Shown here in pieces: positions 56,863 through 63,957 of a stretch of DNA of 64,000 bases. This stretch comes from Sphingomonadaceae bacterium (GTDB lineage Bacteria > Pseudomonadota > Alphaproteobacteria > Sphingomonadales > Sphingomonadaceae). The position numbers were made by a program, and so were the translations under genes. Position 1 is the stretch's first letter, and each line of letters opens with the position of its first letter. Under the pieces are notes generated by a model. It did no database searches and was not told the DNA's origin. It saw nothing but the letters and a program-made list of their open reading frames with translations. The stretch lies in assembly GCA_009926135.1 (NCBI GenBank), contig RFPL01000007.1, positions 107,108-171,107 of the forward strand. The letters run 5' to 3'.

Positions 56863-57030
56863 ATGTTAGATTCGCCCGCCCGTGACCTAACCGACGCCTC
56901 GCCCGCACCGCTCGATCTGGTACTGGCCGACAGCGTGGCGCTGCGCCGCTTAGTTGAGGAAGTCCGTAACGAGGCGCCGGTCACGCTGACCACAGCCTAC
57001 AACCGGACCTATCACCGGCATAACCGCTAA
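56863..57030 (+). CDS. RiPP precursor peptide 2, ending YNRTYHRHNR
   Basis: A 55-aa peptide with an AAGGGA ribosome site, 12 bases after the maturase. It is a paralogue of precursor 1: the last 32 residues align gap-free, sharing SVAL.RLVEEV in the leader and YNRT..RHNR in the core; the middle (about 35-45) is divergent. The core has Tyr46, Tyr50, His51 and His53 in place of Tyr, His, Asn, His of the first peptide. The following gene (oxygenase) starts 11 bases downstream. Two precursors with diverged cores suggest two products or a two-component product. Confidence 0.87.
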   Translation: MLDSPARDLTDASPAPLDLVLADSVALRRLVEEVRNEAPVTLTTAYNRTYHRHNR

Positions 57031-57041
57031 AGGGCGACGCA

Positions 57042-57644
57042 GTGACCGGCGCCGCTTCCGCACCCGCGTCGCTCGCGATCAGCGGGCATGCGAAGACGCC
57101 CTTCCCCTATTTCGTTGCCGAACGCTGCCTCGAACCTCGGATCGAAGCAGCCCTGCTTGACTGGTTTGAAAGCGATGCGCCCTGGCGTCTCGTCGAGCAT
57201 GATTTCTACGAACAATATGAGTTCAGCCTATTCGATGCGCCTCCTCCAGGCATCGCCGCGGCTTTGGTGTCGGCTGAGGCGCTCGGCGCGCTGCGCCGCA
57301 CGATCGGCGACCATTTCGGCAAGCATCTGGGCCCCAAGGTCGAGCTGGTCGCACACAAGCTTGTCGCGGGGCAGCGCATCGCCATTCACAATGATTTTCT
57401 CAATGGCGGCGAAACCCACCGCCTGACCGTCCAGCTCAATCGCGGGCTCGATGATGCGGATGGCGGCTTCTTTATGCTGTTTAACAGCTTCGATGCCTCC
57501 GATGTCCACCGGGTGCTGCGCCCGGTCAGCGGCACCGGGATCGGCTTCGAGATCGGCCCCCACTCGCACCATGCGGTTTCGCGCATGCATGGCGGCGAAC
57601 GCTACACGCTGGTCTATTCCTTCCATGCCACCGACGACCCTTAA
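57042..57644 (+). CDS. 2-oxoglutarate/Fe(II)-dependent oxygenase of the RiPP cluster
   Basis: 2OG-Fe(II) oxygenase (200 aa) with a GTG start. The iron site is His116-x-Asp118 in RIAIHNDFLNG and distal His177 in SHHAVSRM, and the 2OG-binding Arg187 is in GERYTLVYSF. The N-terminal half is beta/helix with FPYFVAERC. It is expected to hydroxylate residues of the processed peptide (for example Asn or Arg in the core) after crosslinking. The downstream HExxH gene overlaps its end by 20 bases. Confidence 0.9.
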   Translation: MTGAASAPASLAISGHAKTPFPYFVAERCLEPRIEAALLDWFESDAPWRLVEHDFYEQYEFSLFDAPPPGIAAALVSAEALGALRRTIGDHFGKHLGPKVELVAHKLVAGQRIAIHNDFLNGGETHRLTVQLNRGLDDADGGFFMLFNSFDASDVHRVLRPVSGTGIGFEIGPHSHHAVSRMHGGERYTLVYSFHATDDP

Positions 57645-58575
57645 GCCTGACCCCAGCCGGGCATGGCAGCCCGGCCTGGCGAAGGAATTGGTGGCCGCGT
57701 TCGCGCAGGCGCATGCCACGTATAATGCTGCAGACTATGGCAGTTCCGCGTGGCTCGGCCTAGACAGCGCGGCAGGCCAGCAAGGCGACCCGTCGGCAGC
57801 TCTAAACTTTTGCGCAGCCGCGACGCTGCAAACCGGCTCCGTTGCAGCACAAAACGCCGTTGCTGCCGCAAACGCACGTACCGCCCCTATCCCCGGTCTG
57901 CCGCATGCGCGCTTCGAAATCCTGAGTGGCCGCGCGCGCGAGCGCTATACAGCGCTTGGACTTACTCTGACCAAGACCCTCCCTCGGGAGGGCGCAGCGG
58001 CGCTTTTCGGCGATGCGCTCGACTTACTTGCCGCCGGCCCCGGCCTGCGCGAAGCGGTCGAGGCGCTGGTGCAGCGTTTACACCCTCTGGTGCCGCGCGG
58101 CCCCGGCTATGACAGCAGCCACTCCGACCCCGAGCTGCCCTTTTCGATCTTCGTGTCTATCCCGGACGGCGAACCAGCGGCGGCGCTGCGGCTGGCGGAA
58201 TCGATCCTTCACGAAGCAATGCATTTGCAGCTCAGCCTAGTCGAGGCGCGCGAGCCATTGGTACGCCAGCCCCAGCCAGGCGAGCGCGCCGCGACGGGCT
58301 ATTCGCCTTGGCAAGACACGGAGCGCCCAATCGGCGGACTGATCCACGGGCTCTTCGTATTCCGAGTGATTTTTGACTGGCTGGACGCGCTTAGCGCCAA
58401 CCACCCGCACGATCGGGAAATTGCCCACTACGCTGCGCGGCGGCGCATCGAAATCGGGCAGGAAGTCGAGAGCCTCGGCGATCTGGCGGCATCTCCCACG
58501 CTTACCGCGCACGGCAAGCGGCTGGTATCCGACTGGCTCTCCTGCGTCCGCATTGCCCAAGCGGGCCAAGGCTAG
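57625..58575 (+). CDS. HExxH-type putative peptide-modifying protein
   Basis: A 316-aa protein with the metal motif His196-Glu197-x-x-His200 (LAESILHEAMHLQLSLVE) and a probable third ligand His241 in GGLIHGLF; PELPFSIFVSIP precedes it. This matches a family of HExxH proteins next to RiPP precursors and radical SAM genes, some of which are described as 2OG-dependent peptide beta-hydroxylases rather than proteases (from memory). The N-terminal part is less conserved. The start at 57625 overlaps the oxygenase. Its TAG shares a CTAG with the convergent HNH gene. Confidence 0.82.
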   Translation: MPPTTLKPDPSRAWQPGLAKELVAAFAQAHATYNAADYGSSAWLGLDSAAGQQGDPSAALNFCAAATLQTGSVAAQNAVAAANARTAPIPGLPHARFEILSGRARERYTALGLTLTKTLPREGAAALFGDALDLLAAGPGLREAVEALVQRLHPLVPRGPGYDSSHSDPELPFSIFVSIPDGEPAAALRLAESILHEAMHLQLSLVEAREPLVRQPQPGERAATGYSPWQDTERPIGGLIHGLFVFRVIFDWLDALSANHPHDREIAHYAARRRIEIGQEVESLGDLAASPTLTAHGKRLVSDWLSCVRIAQAGQG

Positions 58576-59336
58576 GCGGCGCCTGCCAGCATGTCCTCGA
58601 CCATCGCGCTGAACTTCGAGGTCGGCAGCACTGCTTCGGCCAAAAAGGCTCGGGCGTCGGCGATGGTCTGAAGCGTCTCGAGCGTGGCGCCTTCCTCAGG
58701 TATCGCCGCGGCGCAGCGCATCAGATCGAGAATTTGAAACCATTCCAAGCGCGCCTCGATCAATGGCAAGCGATTGAGCCCGACATAGTCTACGGTCGCC
58801 TTGCCTTGGGGCGTCGCACCGACCGCTACTTCGTCGTCGAAGCGGATATGGTCGCGCGGATCGAGCGGACCGCCGGGGTCGAGGATCAGCGGCGCTTCGG
58901 CAGCGACATCGCCGTGATGATTGCGAGCGCGCGTCGCTGGGTCGCCAAGCGGGAAAAAGTTCTTCTTATGGCTGCGGTTGCAGACCTGACAGCTGTAATA
59001 GAGGTTGCTCCAGACATAGCCGAGCCAATAATAGCCGGGATAAAGCTTCGCCTGGCGCCGGCCTTGCTGCGCGTATTTCTTGGGCCGGAAATGCTCGACA
59101 TCGGCGGCGGCATTGGCCTCGAACATGCCCTCGCAAAAGCAGCATTTGCTGTGCTGGGCGGCGCGCAGCACGTCCTTGACCTCGGCATGGCCATAGATTG
59201 CCGAGCTGATTTCGAAATTGGCGGTGCCGGCATCATAAGCGGCGCTGTCGCCGTCATAGAGTAGGCAATCGGCCGCCGTCGGATGGATCCCTTCAAGAAG
59301 CTTGGCCGGCGCATCCGGCTTGACGACGCGGATCAT
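58572..59336 (-). CDS. HNH endonuclease-type protein, Septu PtuB-like
   Basis: HNH-type nuclease (254 aa). Zinc Cys65 and Cys68 are in HSKCCFCEG, the histidine is in DVEHFRPKK (residues 79-87) and a second zinc pair Cys116/119 is in NLYYSCQVCN. This pattern belongs to the HNH family also found beside retron Ec78-type ATPases and in Septu systems. The start overlaps the ATPase stop (ATGA). Together the two genes form an ATPase/HNH pair typical of phage defence. No reverse transcriptase is nearby, so a retron is unlikely. Confidence 0.85.
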   Translation of the reverse strand: MIRVVKPDAPAKLLEGIHPTAADCLLYDGDSAAYDAGTANFEISSAIYGHAEVKDVLRAAQHSKCCFCEGMFEANAAADVEHFRPKKYAQQGRRQAKLYPGYYWLGYVWSNLYYSCQVCNRSHKKNFFPLGDPATRARNHHGDVAAEAPLILDPGGPLDPRDHIRFDDEVAVGATPQGKATVDYVGLNRLPLIEARLEWFQILDLMRCAAAIPEEGATLETLQTIADARAFLAEAVLPTSKFSAMVEDMLAGAA

Positions 59337-60700
59337 TGCGCGCCGGGCTTGCCGATCGCTGCCGCGGCACGCCTCAAGATATCCATCGCCCGCTGATCCT
59401 GTTCGCGCTCGGCGGTGGGCAGTTGGTGGACGAAGGCGTTGAGCCGGCTCAGCTCGGCGCGTTCGCCTTCACTCAGCCGCGACTTGATCGTCAAGGCATT
59501 GCGCCGCTCGATCGCCTGCTCGACCGCGAGCGGACGCGCCGACTCCAAGCCGAACAGCTCGCTGGTCAAGATCTGGTCGAGCCGCCAATTCTTGACGACC
59601 GCCGGATCACTCACGATTGTGGCTTCGCCGTCATTGTCGCGCAGCACCGCCAAATTGGTCTCGAGCGCGTCCTGCGCCATCAGCGGGCTATGTGCCGTGG
59701 CGATGAACTGGACGGCGGGAAAATGCGTGGTGAGGTGGCGGCGGATCGAGCGCTGCCATTGCGGGTGGAGATGCAAATCGATTTCGTCGACGATGACGAT
59801 CGCCGGTTCCAGCAGCGGGTTCGGGCAATCGGGATAATGGTTAAGCAACCGCCAAGCGATATCGGCGGTCCAGGCCATGACGGTCTGATAGCCAAGGCTC
59901 ATCCGGCTAATCGGCACGACGCCGAAGGGGGTCTTAATCCACACCCCGCCTTCCTCATCATCGTCTCCGGGCAATCGCGGCCCGCGGATATCGATATCGC
60001 CGGGGTTTTCGAGATAGGGTAGAATTTCGACGAGGAGCGCCTTTAGGCTGGCGAGCTTGGCTTTGGCATGCTCGCGGTTCTTGAGCCGGAGATAATCGAG
60101 TCGCGACAGCGTCTCTTCAGGATCGAACAATTCAGCGGCGGCATTAAACAGCGAGTCGGTGCCCTCGCCTCCTGTTGAGCGTTCGAGATTGGCGCGGCCC
60201 ATATGCCGCCCAGCGCCATAAGCCAGGACGAGCGGCTCGATGGGTTTGCCTGGAAATCCGGCGTCGGGAATGATGTCCTTGATTCGGCCTTTGGAGCGGG
60301 TGATCTCGACTGAGGTGAAGATCTCGCGGCGCTTGCGGCGTCCCGAGCCGTCAAAAGTCGCCCCGGCGATCAGCTCGGCGCGGAGCGAAGCGGTCCGGTC
60401 GGTGCCCGAACGGGCATAGGCCTTGAGGATCGCATTATCCTCCTCGCGCACCAGTTCTGGTTCGACCGGATTTGGGACCGCGCCATCGTCCTCATCGGGC
60501 GCTTCATTGACGGTCGGCCTCATGCGGGCAAGGCATTGCAGCAACGTCGTCTTGCCGACGCCATTGTCGCCGAGGATTAAGGTCCATTGCGCAGGGCGGC
60601 CTTTGTCGTCGAGCAAGTCGAGAAACTGACGCGCGCCGAACGAGCGGATGTTCTCGAGTTCCAAGCGCGTAAAATAGACGGGCTGGCTTTGCGGTCTCAT
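59333..60700 (-). CDS. AAA/ABC-type ATPase, Septu PtuA-like
   Basis: SMC/OLD-like AAA_21 ATPase (455 aa). N-terminal LELENIRSFG, Walker A GDNGVGKT (44-51), a Gly-rich MSLGYQT signature, Walker B VIVDEIDLHLHPQWQ (around 300) and a switch His in IATAHSPLM are present. Such ATPases pair with HNH nucleases in Septu (PtuAB) and some retrons. In Septu the ATPase is thought to control the nuclease. It overlaps the HNH gene by ATGA. I would call this a Septu-like defence pair with moderate confidence. Confidence 0.85.
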   Translation of the reverse strand: MRPQSQPVYFTRLELENIRSFGARQFLDLLDDKGRPAQWTLILGDNGVGKTTLLQCLARMRPTVNEAPDEDDGAVPNPVEPELVREEDNAILKAYARSGTDRTASLRAELIAGATFDGSGRRKRREIFTSVEITRSKGRIKDIIPDAGFPGKPIEPLVLAYGAGRHMGRANLERSTGGEGTDSLFNAAAELFDPEETLSRLDYLRLKNREHAKAKLASLKALLVEILPYLENPGDIDIRGPRLPGDDDEEGGVWIKTPFGVVPISRMSLGYQTVMAWTADIAWRLLNHYPDCPNPLLEPAIVIVDEIDLHLHPQWQRSIRRHLTTHFPAVQFIATAHSPLMAQDALETNLAVLRDNDGEATIVSDPAVVKNWRLDQILTSELFGLESARPLAVEQAIERRNALTIKSRLSEGERAELSRLNAFVHQLPTAEREQDQRAMDILRRAAAAIGKPGAQ

Positions 60701-60916
60701 GCTCGTAGCGCCTTCGGGTCTTGCGAAAAAGCGAATCTATTTCGCTGTCGTGCTGGAATAGCCTGGAGCACTATCGGGTGTCACGGCTGGTATGAAGCCG
60801 CGTGAACGTATCTCTGGTTTCAAAGGTCGGTTTTGAGACCGGGAACGACGGCTTTGTTAGCGAAACAGGCCGCTTGTCTGATTTAAGTAAGGGTGACTTG
60901 GCCTTGAGAACTGCCG

Positions 60917-62713
60917 TCAGGCGCCGGTGAGGGATCTGTTGGGCCACATACCGCGACCGAACAGATTGCGCGGCGTAGTAGGGCGAACAGGCTCTCCGAA
61001 TCCAAGCAACTTGCGCTGTACGGACCAATCGAGAGGAATATGAGCGGCTGCCAGGCTCTTGCGCGTAAGCCCTTGTGGCTGGGTGCCGTCCGCGATCGAC
61101 GCGACGATGTCAGGCGCAAGATAGTTCAGTCGAATAAGCCGCGAAAAGTATCCCGGTTTTCGACCAAACTTGCGCGCAAGGCCGGCAAGATCGAGGTCAC
61201 GGTTGGCATCAAACAGGGCCTGAGCAGCGCGAGCACTGCGGAGCAGTATGAGCAGCTGCCTGTCAGGCTTGCTTGCAGAAGCAGCGTCGCGAGGTTGAAC
61301 GGTGAATGCCGGCCACCGCTCGGGAGCAATCACACTGACAGGTACGTCCAGGGTGTACTGAGCATTACTAGTTGACCAGTCTGCCGGTCGACCAACAAAC
61401 GTTCCTTGCCCCTCCCATTCCAGAAAACGTCTCAACTCAAGTGGACGTAGGTCAATGGTGAGCGTTTCTGGTGCCACTTCAATTCGGATCACGAGCGCTG
61501 TTACGAGTGCCTCCAGTTCTGGTGCTGGAGTTCGTTCCAAACGTTCTGCTGCAGTTGCACCGCGAACCGAAAAGCGGTCCAGTTCCGCTCCGAAAAGACC
61601 GTGAGTGCGCAGCGCGGCGCGCAATTGGCCCCGGTCACACAAGAACGCGCTTAAGGCCGCGATGACAAGCGCATCGAGCCGGTCTGCCCGGGAGCGATAG
61701 GCACGGCGAAACTCTGCCTGAGACCACAGGGCATTGCTGGATATGTATGAATGGTAGGGTGCACCGTCGACCCAGTTCAGGTGTAGCAGCATGTGGCGGC
61801 CCAGGTCGTCCCACAGGATTCCTGCGAGGAAGTGATCTGTACCCAATGCGCCCGGACCATGGCGGGTTCGGGCAGCTGCCAGCGCACTTGCTGTGTCCCA
61901 CGTACTGCGGTCAATGATCGGTTCGTGCCGGCCCGGCCAAGTGCCGTGATCACTCCGGATTTCGCCGACATAGATGGGGTTGCGCAGAATGTTATAGACC
62001 GATCCGGAGCTCATTGGCCGACCGCCCCTGATGGTCCCGTTCTTCATGGTCTTCATCGAGCTCGACAGACCGGCTTCGCGCACTGCCGACATTACCGCAG
62101 TGTAAGTGCCCAGCCGAAGAAAGGTATCGAAGATGAAGCGGACGATCTTCGCTTCAGCTTCCACGACCTCTAGTTCACCATCGCGGTAGTCATAGCCGAA
62201 AGGCGCAAGGCCGCCGTGGACCCGGCCGTGACGTTTGCGGGTACGGATGCTGTCGCGCACACGCTCTGCGATCAGCTCGCGCTCAAATTGCGAGAACGTC
62301 AGCAGCACATTGAGGATCATCCGGCCCATGCTGTCCGTTGTGTCGAACGCCTGGGATACCGAAATCAGGCCGACGGAGCGGCGATCGAACACTTCTATGA
62401 GGCGGACGAAATCCAAGAGGCTGCGCGTCAGTCGATCAATCTTGTACACCACTACGGCGTCGACCTCCCCCGCTTCGATGTCGTGCATCAATGCCGCGAG
62501 AGCCGGACGCTCCAGGCCACTTCCTGAGTGGCCTCCATCATCATAGCGTTTGGGAAGTGCGACCCAGCCGCGATACTGCTGGCTGGCGATGTAGGCTGCG
62601 CAAATCTCGTGCTGCGTGGTGAGCGAATTCACCTCGAGTTCGAGGCGGCTGTTTGTGCTCTTGCGCGTGTAAATTGCGCAACGTTTGGGCGCGCTGGTCA
62701 TCTCACTGGACAT
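60917..62713 (-). CDS. Second large serine recombinase
   Basis: Large serine recombinase of 598 aa, related to the one at 49675 but clearly diverged. The start at 62713 follows GGGAGA; the open frame continues 71 residues upstream without support. Seen: CAIYTRKSTNSRLELEVNS (catalytic Ser), RPALAALMHDIEAGE, YKIDRLTRSLLDF, QFERELIAERVRDSI, the recombinase domain, and the same C-terminal pattern IVASIADGTQPQGLTRKSL followed by a WSVQRKLLGF tail. The DUF2924/DUF3489 partners are not next to it. Confidence 0.9.
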   Translation of the reverse strand: MSSEMTSAPKRCAIYTRKSTNSRLELEVNSLTTQHEICAAYIASQQYRGWVALPKRYDDGGHSGSGLERPALAALMHDIEAGEVDAVVVYKIDRLTRSLLDFVRLIEVFDRRSVGLISVSQAFDTTDSMGRMILNVLLTFSQFERELIAERVRDSIRTRKRHGRVHGGLAPFGYDYRDGELEVVEAEAKIVRFIFDTFLRLGTYTAVMSAVREAGLSSSMKTMKNGTIRGGRPMSSGSVYNILRNPIYVGEIRSDHGTWPGRHEPIIDRSTWDTASALAAARTRHGPGALGTDHFLAGILWDDLGRHMLLHLNWVDGAPYHSYISSNALWSQAEFRRAYRSRADRLDALVIAALSAFLCDRGQLRAALRTHGLFGAELDRFSVRGATAAERLERTPAPELEALVTALVIRIEVAPETLTIDLRPLELRRFLEWEGQGTFVGRPADWSTSNAQYTLDVPVSVIAPERWPAFTVQPRDAASASKPDRQLLILLRSARAAQALFDANRDLDLAGLARKFGRKPGYFSRLIRLNYLAPDIVASIADGTQPQGLTRKSLAAAHIPLDWSVQRKLLGFGEPVRPTTPRNLFGRGMWPNRSLTGA

Positions 62714-62838
62714 CGGCAGTCTCCCTGTGTGCTGAGATGCCGAATGTGCACGCATCGCATGGCAGTAACAGGTTTGCTGTGACGAGGATTGACTTGCCCC
62801 TTGTGGAACCGCGGCTGCTTGAGCTCTAGTGATGCCGA

Positions 62839-63036
62839 ATGGTGTTGAATTGCGAGCAAGAGCTATGGGCAATGGTACTTTGGATCGAGAAGACCCAGGG
62901 TGAAAATGCGTGGTTCTATGTCGCACAGCAAAAGGACCGCTTGCTGGCAGAAGGTGACCCGCTTGGACTTGGCCTATGGAATGAAGTCGAGCGGCGATTA
63001 GCCATGCTTGCGGAAGGGTCAGGCACGCATAACTGA
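62839..63036 (+). CDS. DUF6961-like small protein
   Basis: A 65-aa protein starting MVLNCEQELWAMVLWIEKTQ, with AWFYVAQQKDRLLAEGDPLG and WNEVERRL. This Gln-Glu-Leu-Trp-A pattern followed by a helix-loop-helix resembles the DUF6961 family (recognised from memory), found in sphingomonad mobile elements. Function unknown. It is the only plus-strand gene between the recombinase and the small minus-strand cluster. Confidence 0.7.
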   Translation: MVLNCEQELWAMVLWIEKTQGENAWFYVAQQKDRLLAEGDPLGLGLWNEVERRLAMLAEGSGTHN

Positions 63037-63051
63037 GCGGCGAACGCTAGC

Positions 63052-63234
63052 TCAAGACAATGCCGTAGCCTTGGTTTGAAACTCACCGCACCAATCATCG
63101 TGCGAAGTCATAGGCCAGCCTTCGTAGGCTGGCGGGAAACGACGGCATTGGCCGAGAACCTGACCATCGGCCTCGTCGACCTGAAGCCACCATCGGCATT
63201 CGCGACAAGGTGGGTGCTGCAGTTCGGTCGCCAT
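63052..63234 (-). CDS. Small Cys-rich putative metal-binding protein
   Basis: A 60-aa protein with CRECRWW and GQCRRFPP, followed by WPMTSHDDWCGEF. Four Cys in total; this C-x2-C, C, W-C-GEF pattern belongs to small conserved proteins of unknown function seen in proteobacteria. The start at 63234 is supported by the family pattern; the longer frame to 63360 is a shadow of the nuclease-like gene. It follows that gene by 1 base. Confidence 0.75.
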   Translation of the reverse strand: MATELQHPPCRECRWWLQVDEADGQVLGQCRRFPPAYEGWPMTSHDDWCGEFQTKATALS

Positions 63235-63235
63235 C

Positions 63236-63664
63236 TCAGCAGCTATGGTCCCGCCAGTACCGGTCCCAGCGCAGCACTGTGCCAGTCTGCACCATGGCGC
63301 AGGATAGATCGCCGACTGACGGAGACACGCACCAGGCAGCAGTCCGGCTGCCTCCGGCACCGCCGACCGACTGACAATTTAGTGTCGGCCCTTTGACCAG
63401 CACATGGCCGTCCGGACTTGTGCCGATTGGAAGCCCGACCAGCCGAACGAGCGTGTCCCTTGCCTCGATCGCGCTCGCGTCGGGGCAAGGCTGGTTGGCG
63501 TTACAAGTGTCATTCATTTCCCGGGCGGCAATGCCTGACAGGCGGACGTGCGGACCTTCAGCGCACCAGATCGGGCCGTCGCCATCCCAAACGCGAAGAG
63601 GTGTACATTCGAAAGACTGACCTGCCGGTACGATCGCTGCGGCCATGAAAAGGAGACTGTTCAT
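63236..63664 (-). CDS. Exported thermonuclease-like (SNase fold) protein
   Basis: A 142-aa protein with a short signal peptide (MNSLLFMAAAIVPAGQS) and an SNase-like OB fold: CTPLRVWDGDGPIWCAEGPH and VRLSGIAAREM, which corresponds to the DGD and IRxxGIDAPE motifs in diverged form. Conserved extra Cys suggest disulphides. It could be an exported or periplasmic nuclease or an inactive homologue; catalytic Arg and Glu are not clearly kept. It overlaps the YHYH/excalibur gene (ATGA). Confidence 0.78.
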   Translation of the reverse strand: MNSLLFMAAAIVPAGQSFECTPLRVWDGDGPIWCAEGPHVRLSGIAAREMNDTCNANQPCPDASAIEARDTLVRLVGLPIGTSPDGHVLVKGPTLNCQSVGGAGGSRTAAWCVSPSVGDLSCAMVQTGTVLRWDRYWRDHSC

Positions 63665-63957
63665 CGGCCCCTATATGGCTCACAACCAACGCCGTCGCCA
63701 TCCCGATCGAGATGTTCCCCATATCCTGGCTGCCCGCGGTAGACCGGAGCCGCACCTGCAGCGCGGGCCTCCGTGCAATTTCGGAACGGCATTCCTTGCC
63801 CGGCTCCAAACAATGACTGCGGACGCTCGCGCCGCTCAGGAGGCGGACTGCTGCCACGGTGGCAGTGGTAGTCACCCGTCTTCCGGTTGTTGTGACAACC
63901 TTCGCTGTTGAGGCCGCCTGGGTGAGCCAGCGCCAACGTACTTGAAGCTGTCAGCAT
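63661..63957 (-). CDS. YHYH and excalibur-domain exported protein
   Basis: A 98-aa exported protein whose start region MLTASSTLALAHPGGL looks like a signal or its end. It has a YHYH-like segment GCHNNRKTGDYHCHRG and a C-terminal excalibur calcium-binding motif (FRNCTEARAAGAAPVYRG, ending DRDGDGVGCEPYRGR). Excalibur domains often occur with SNase domains, and here the SNase-like gene is coupled to it (ATGA), an arrangement that supports both calls. A longer signal may lie further upstream, but the ATG at 63957 is the only one visible. Confidence 0.82.
   Translation of the reverse strand: MLTASSTLALAHPGGLNSEGCHNNRKTGDYHCHRGSSPPPERRERPQSLFGAGQGMPFRNCTEARAAGAAPVYRGQPGYGEHLDRDGDGVGCEPYRGR

Larger units (their letters stand above)
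49474..63957. mobile_element. Accessory island downstream of tRNA-Leu
   Basis: From the tRNA onwards all recognisable genes are mobile or accessory: two large serine recombinases, an IS91-type element, a RiPP cluster, a Septu-like pair and small unknown genes. The left edge is placed at the tRNA. The right edge is not visible, and the island may continue past the window. A 13-base copy of the tRNA 3' end and its flank (49465-49477) recurs at 63085-63097 but inside a coding motif, so it is weak evidence for a boundary. The two recombinases suggest more than one insertion event. Confidence 0.6.

Noticed and set aside
58572..60700. Retron of the Ec78 type
   Set aside because: The HNH and ATPase pair fits the effector part, but no reverse transcriptase or msr/msd-like region is nearby.
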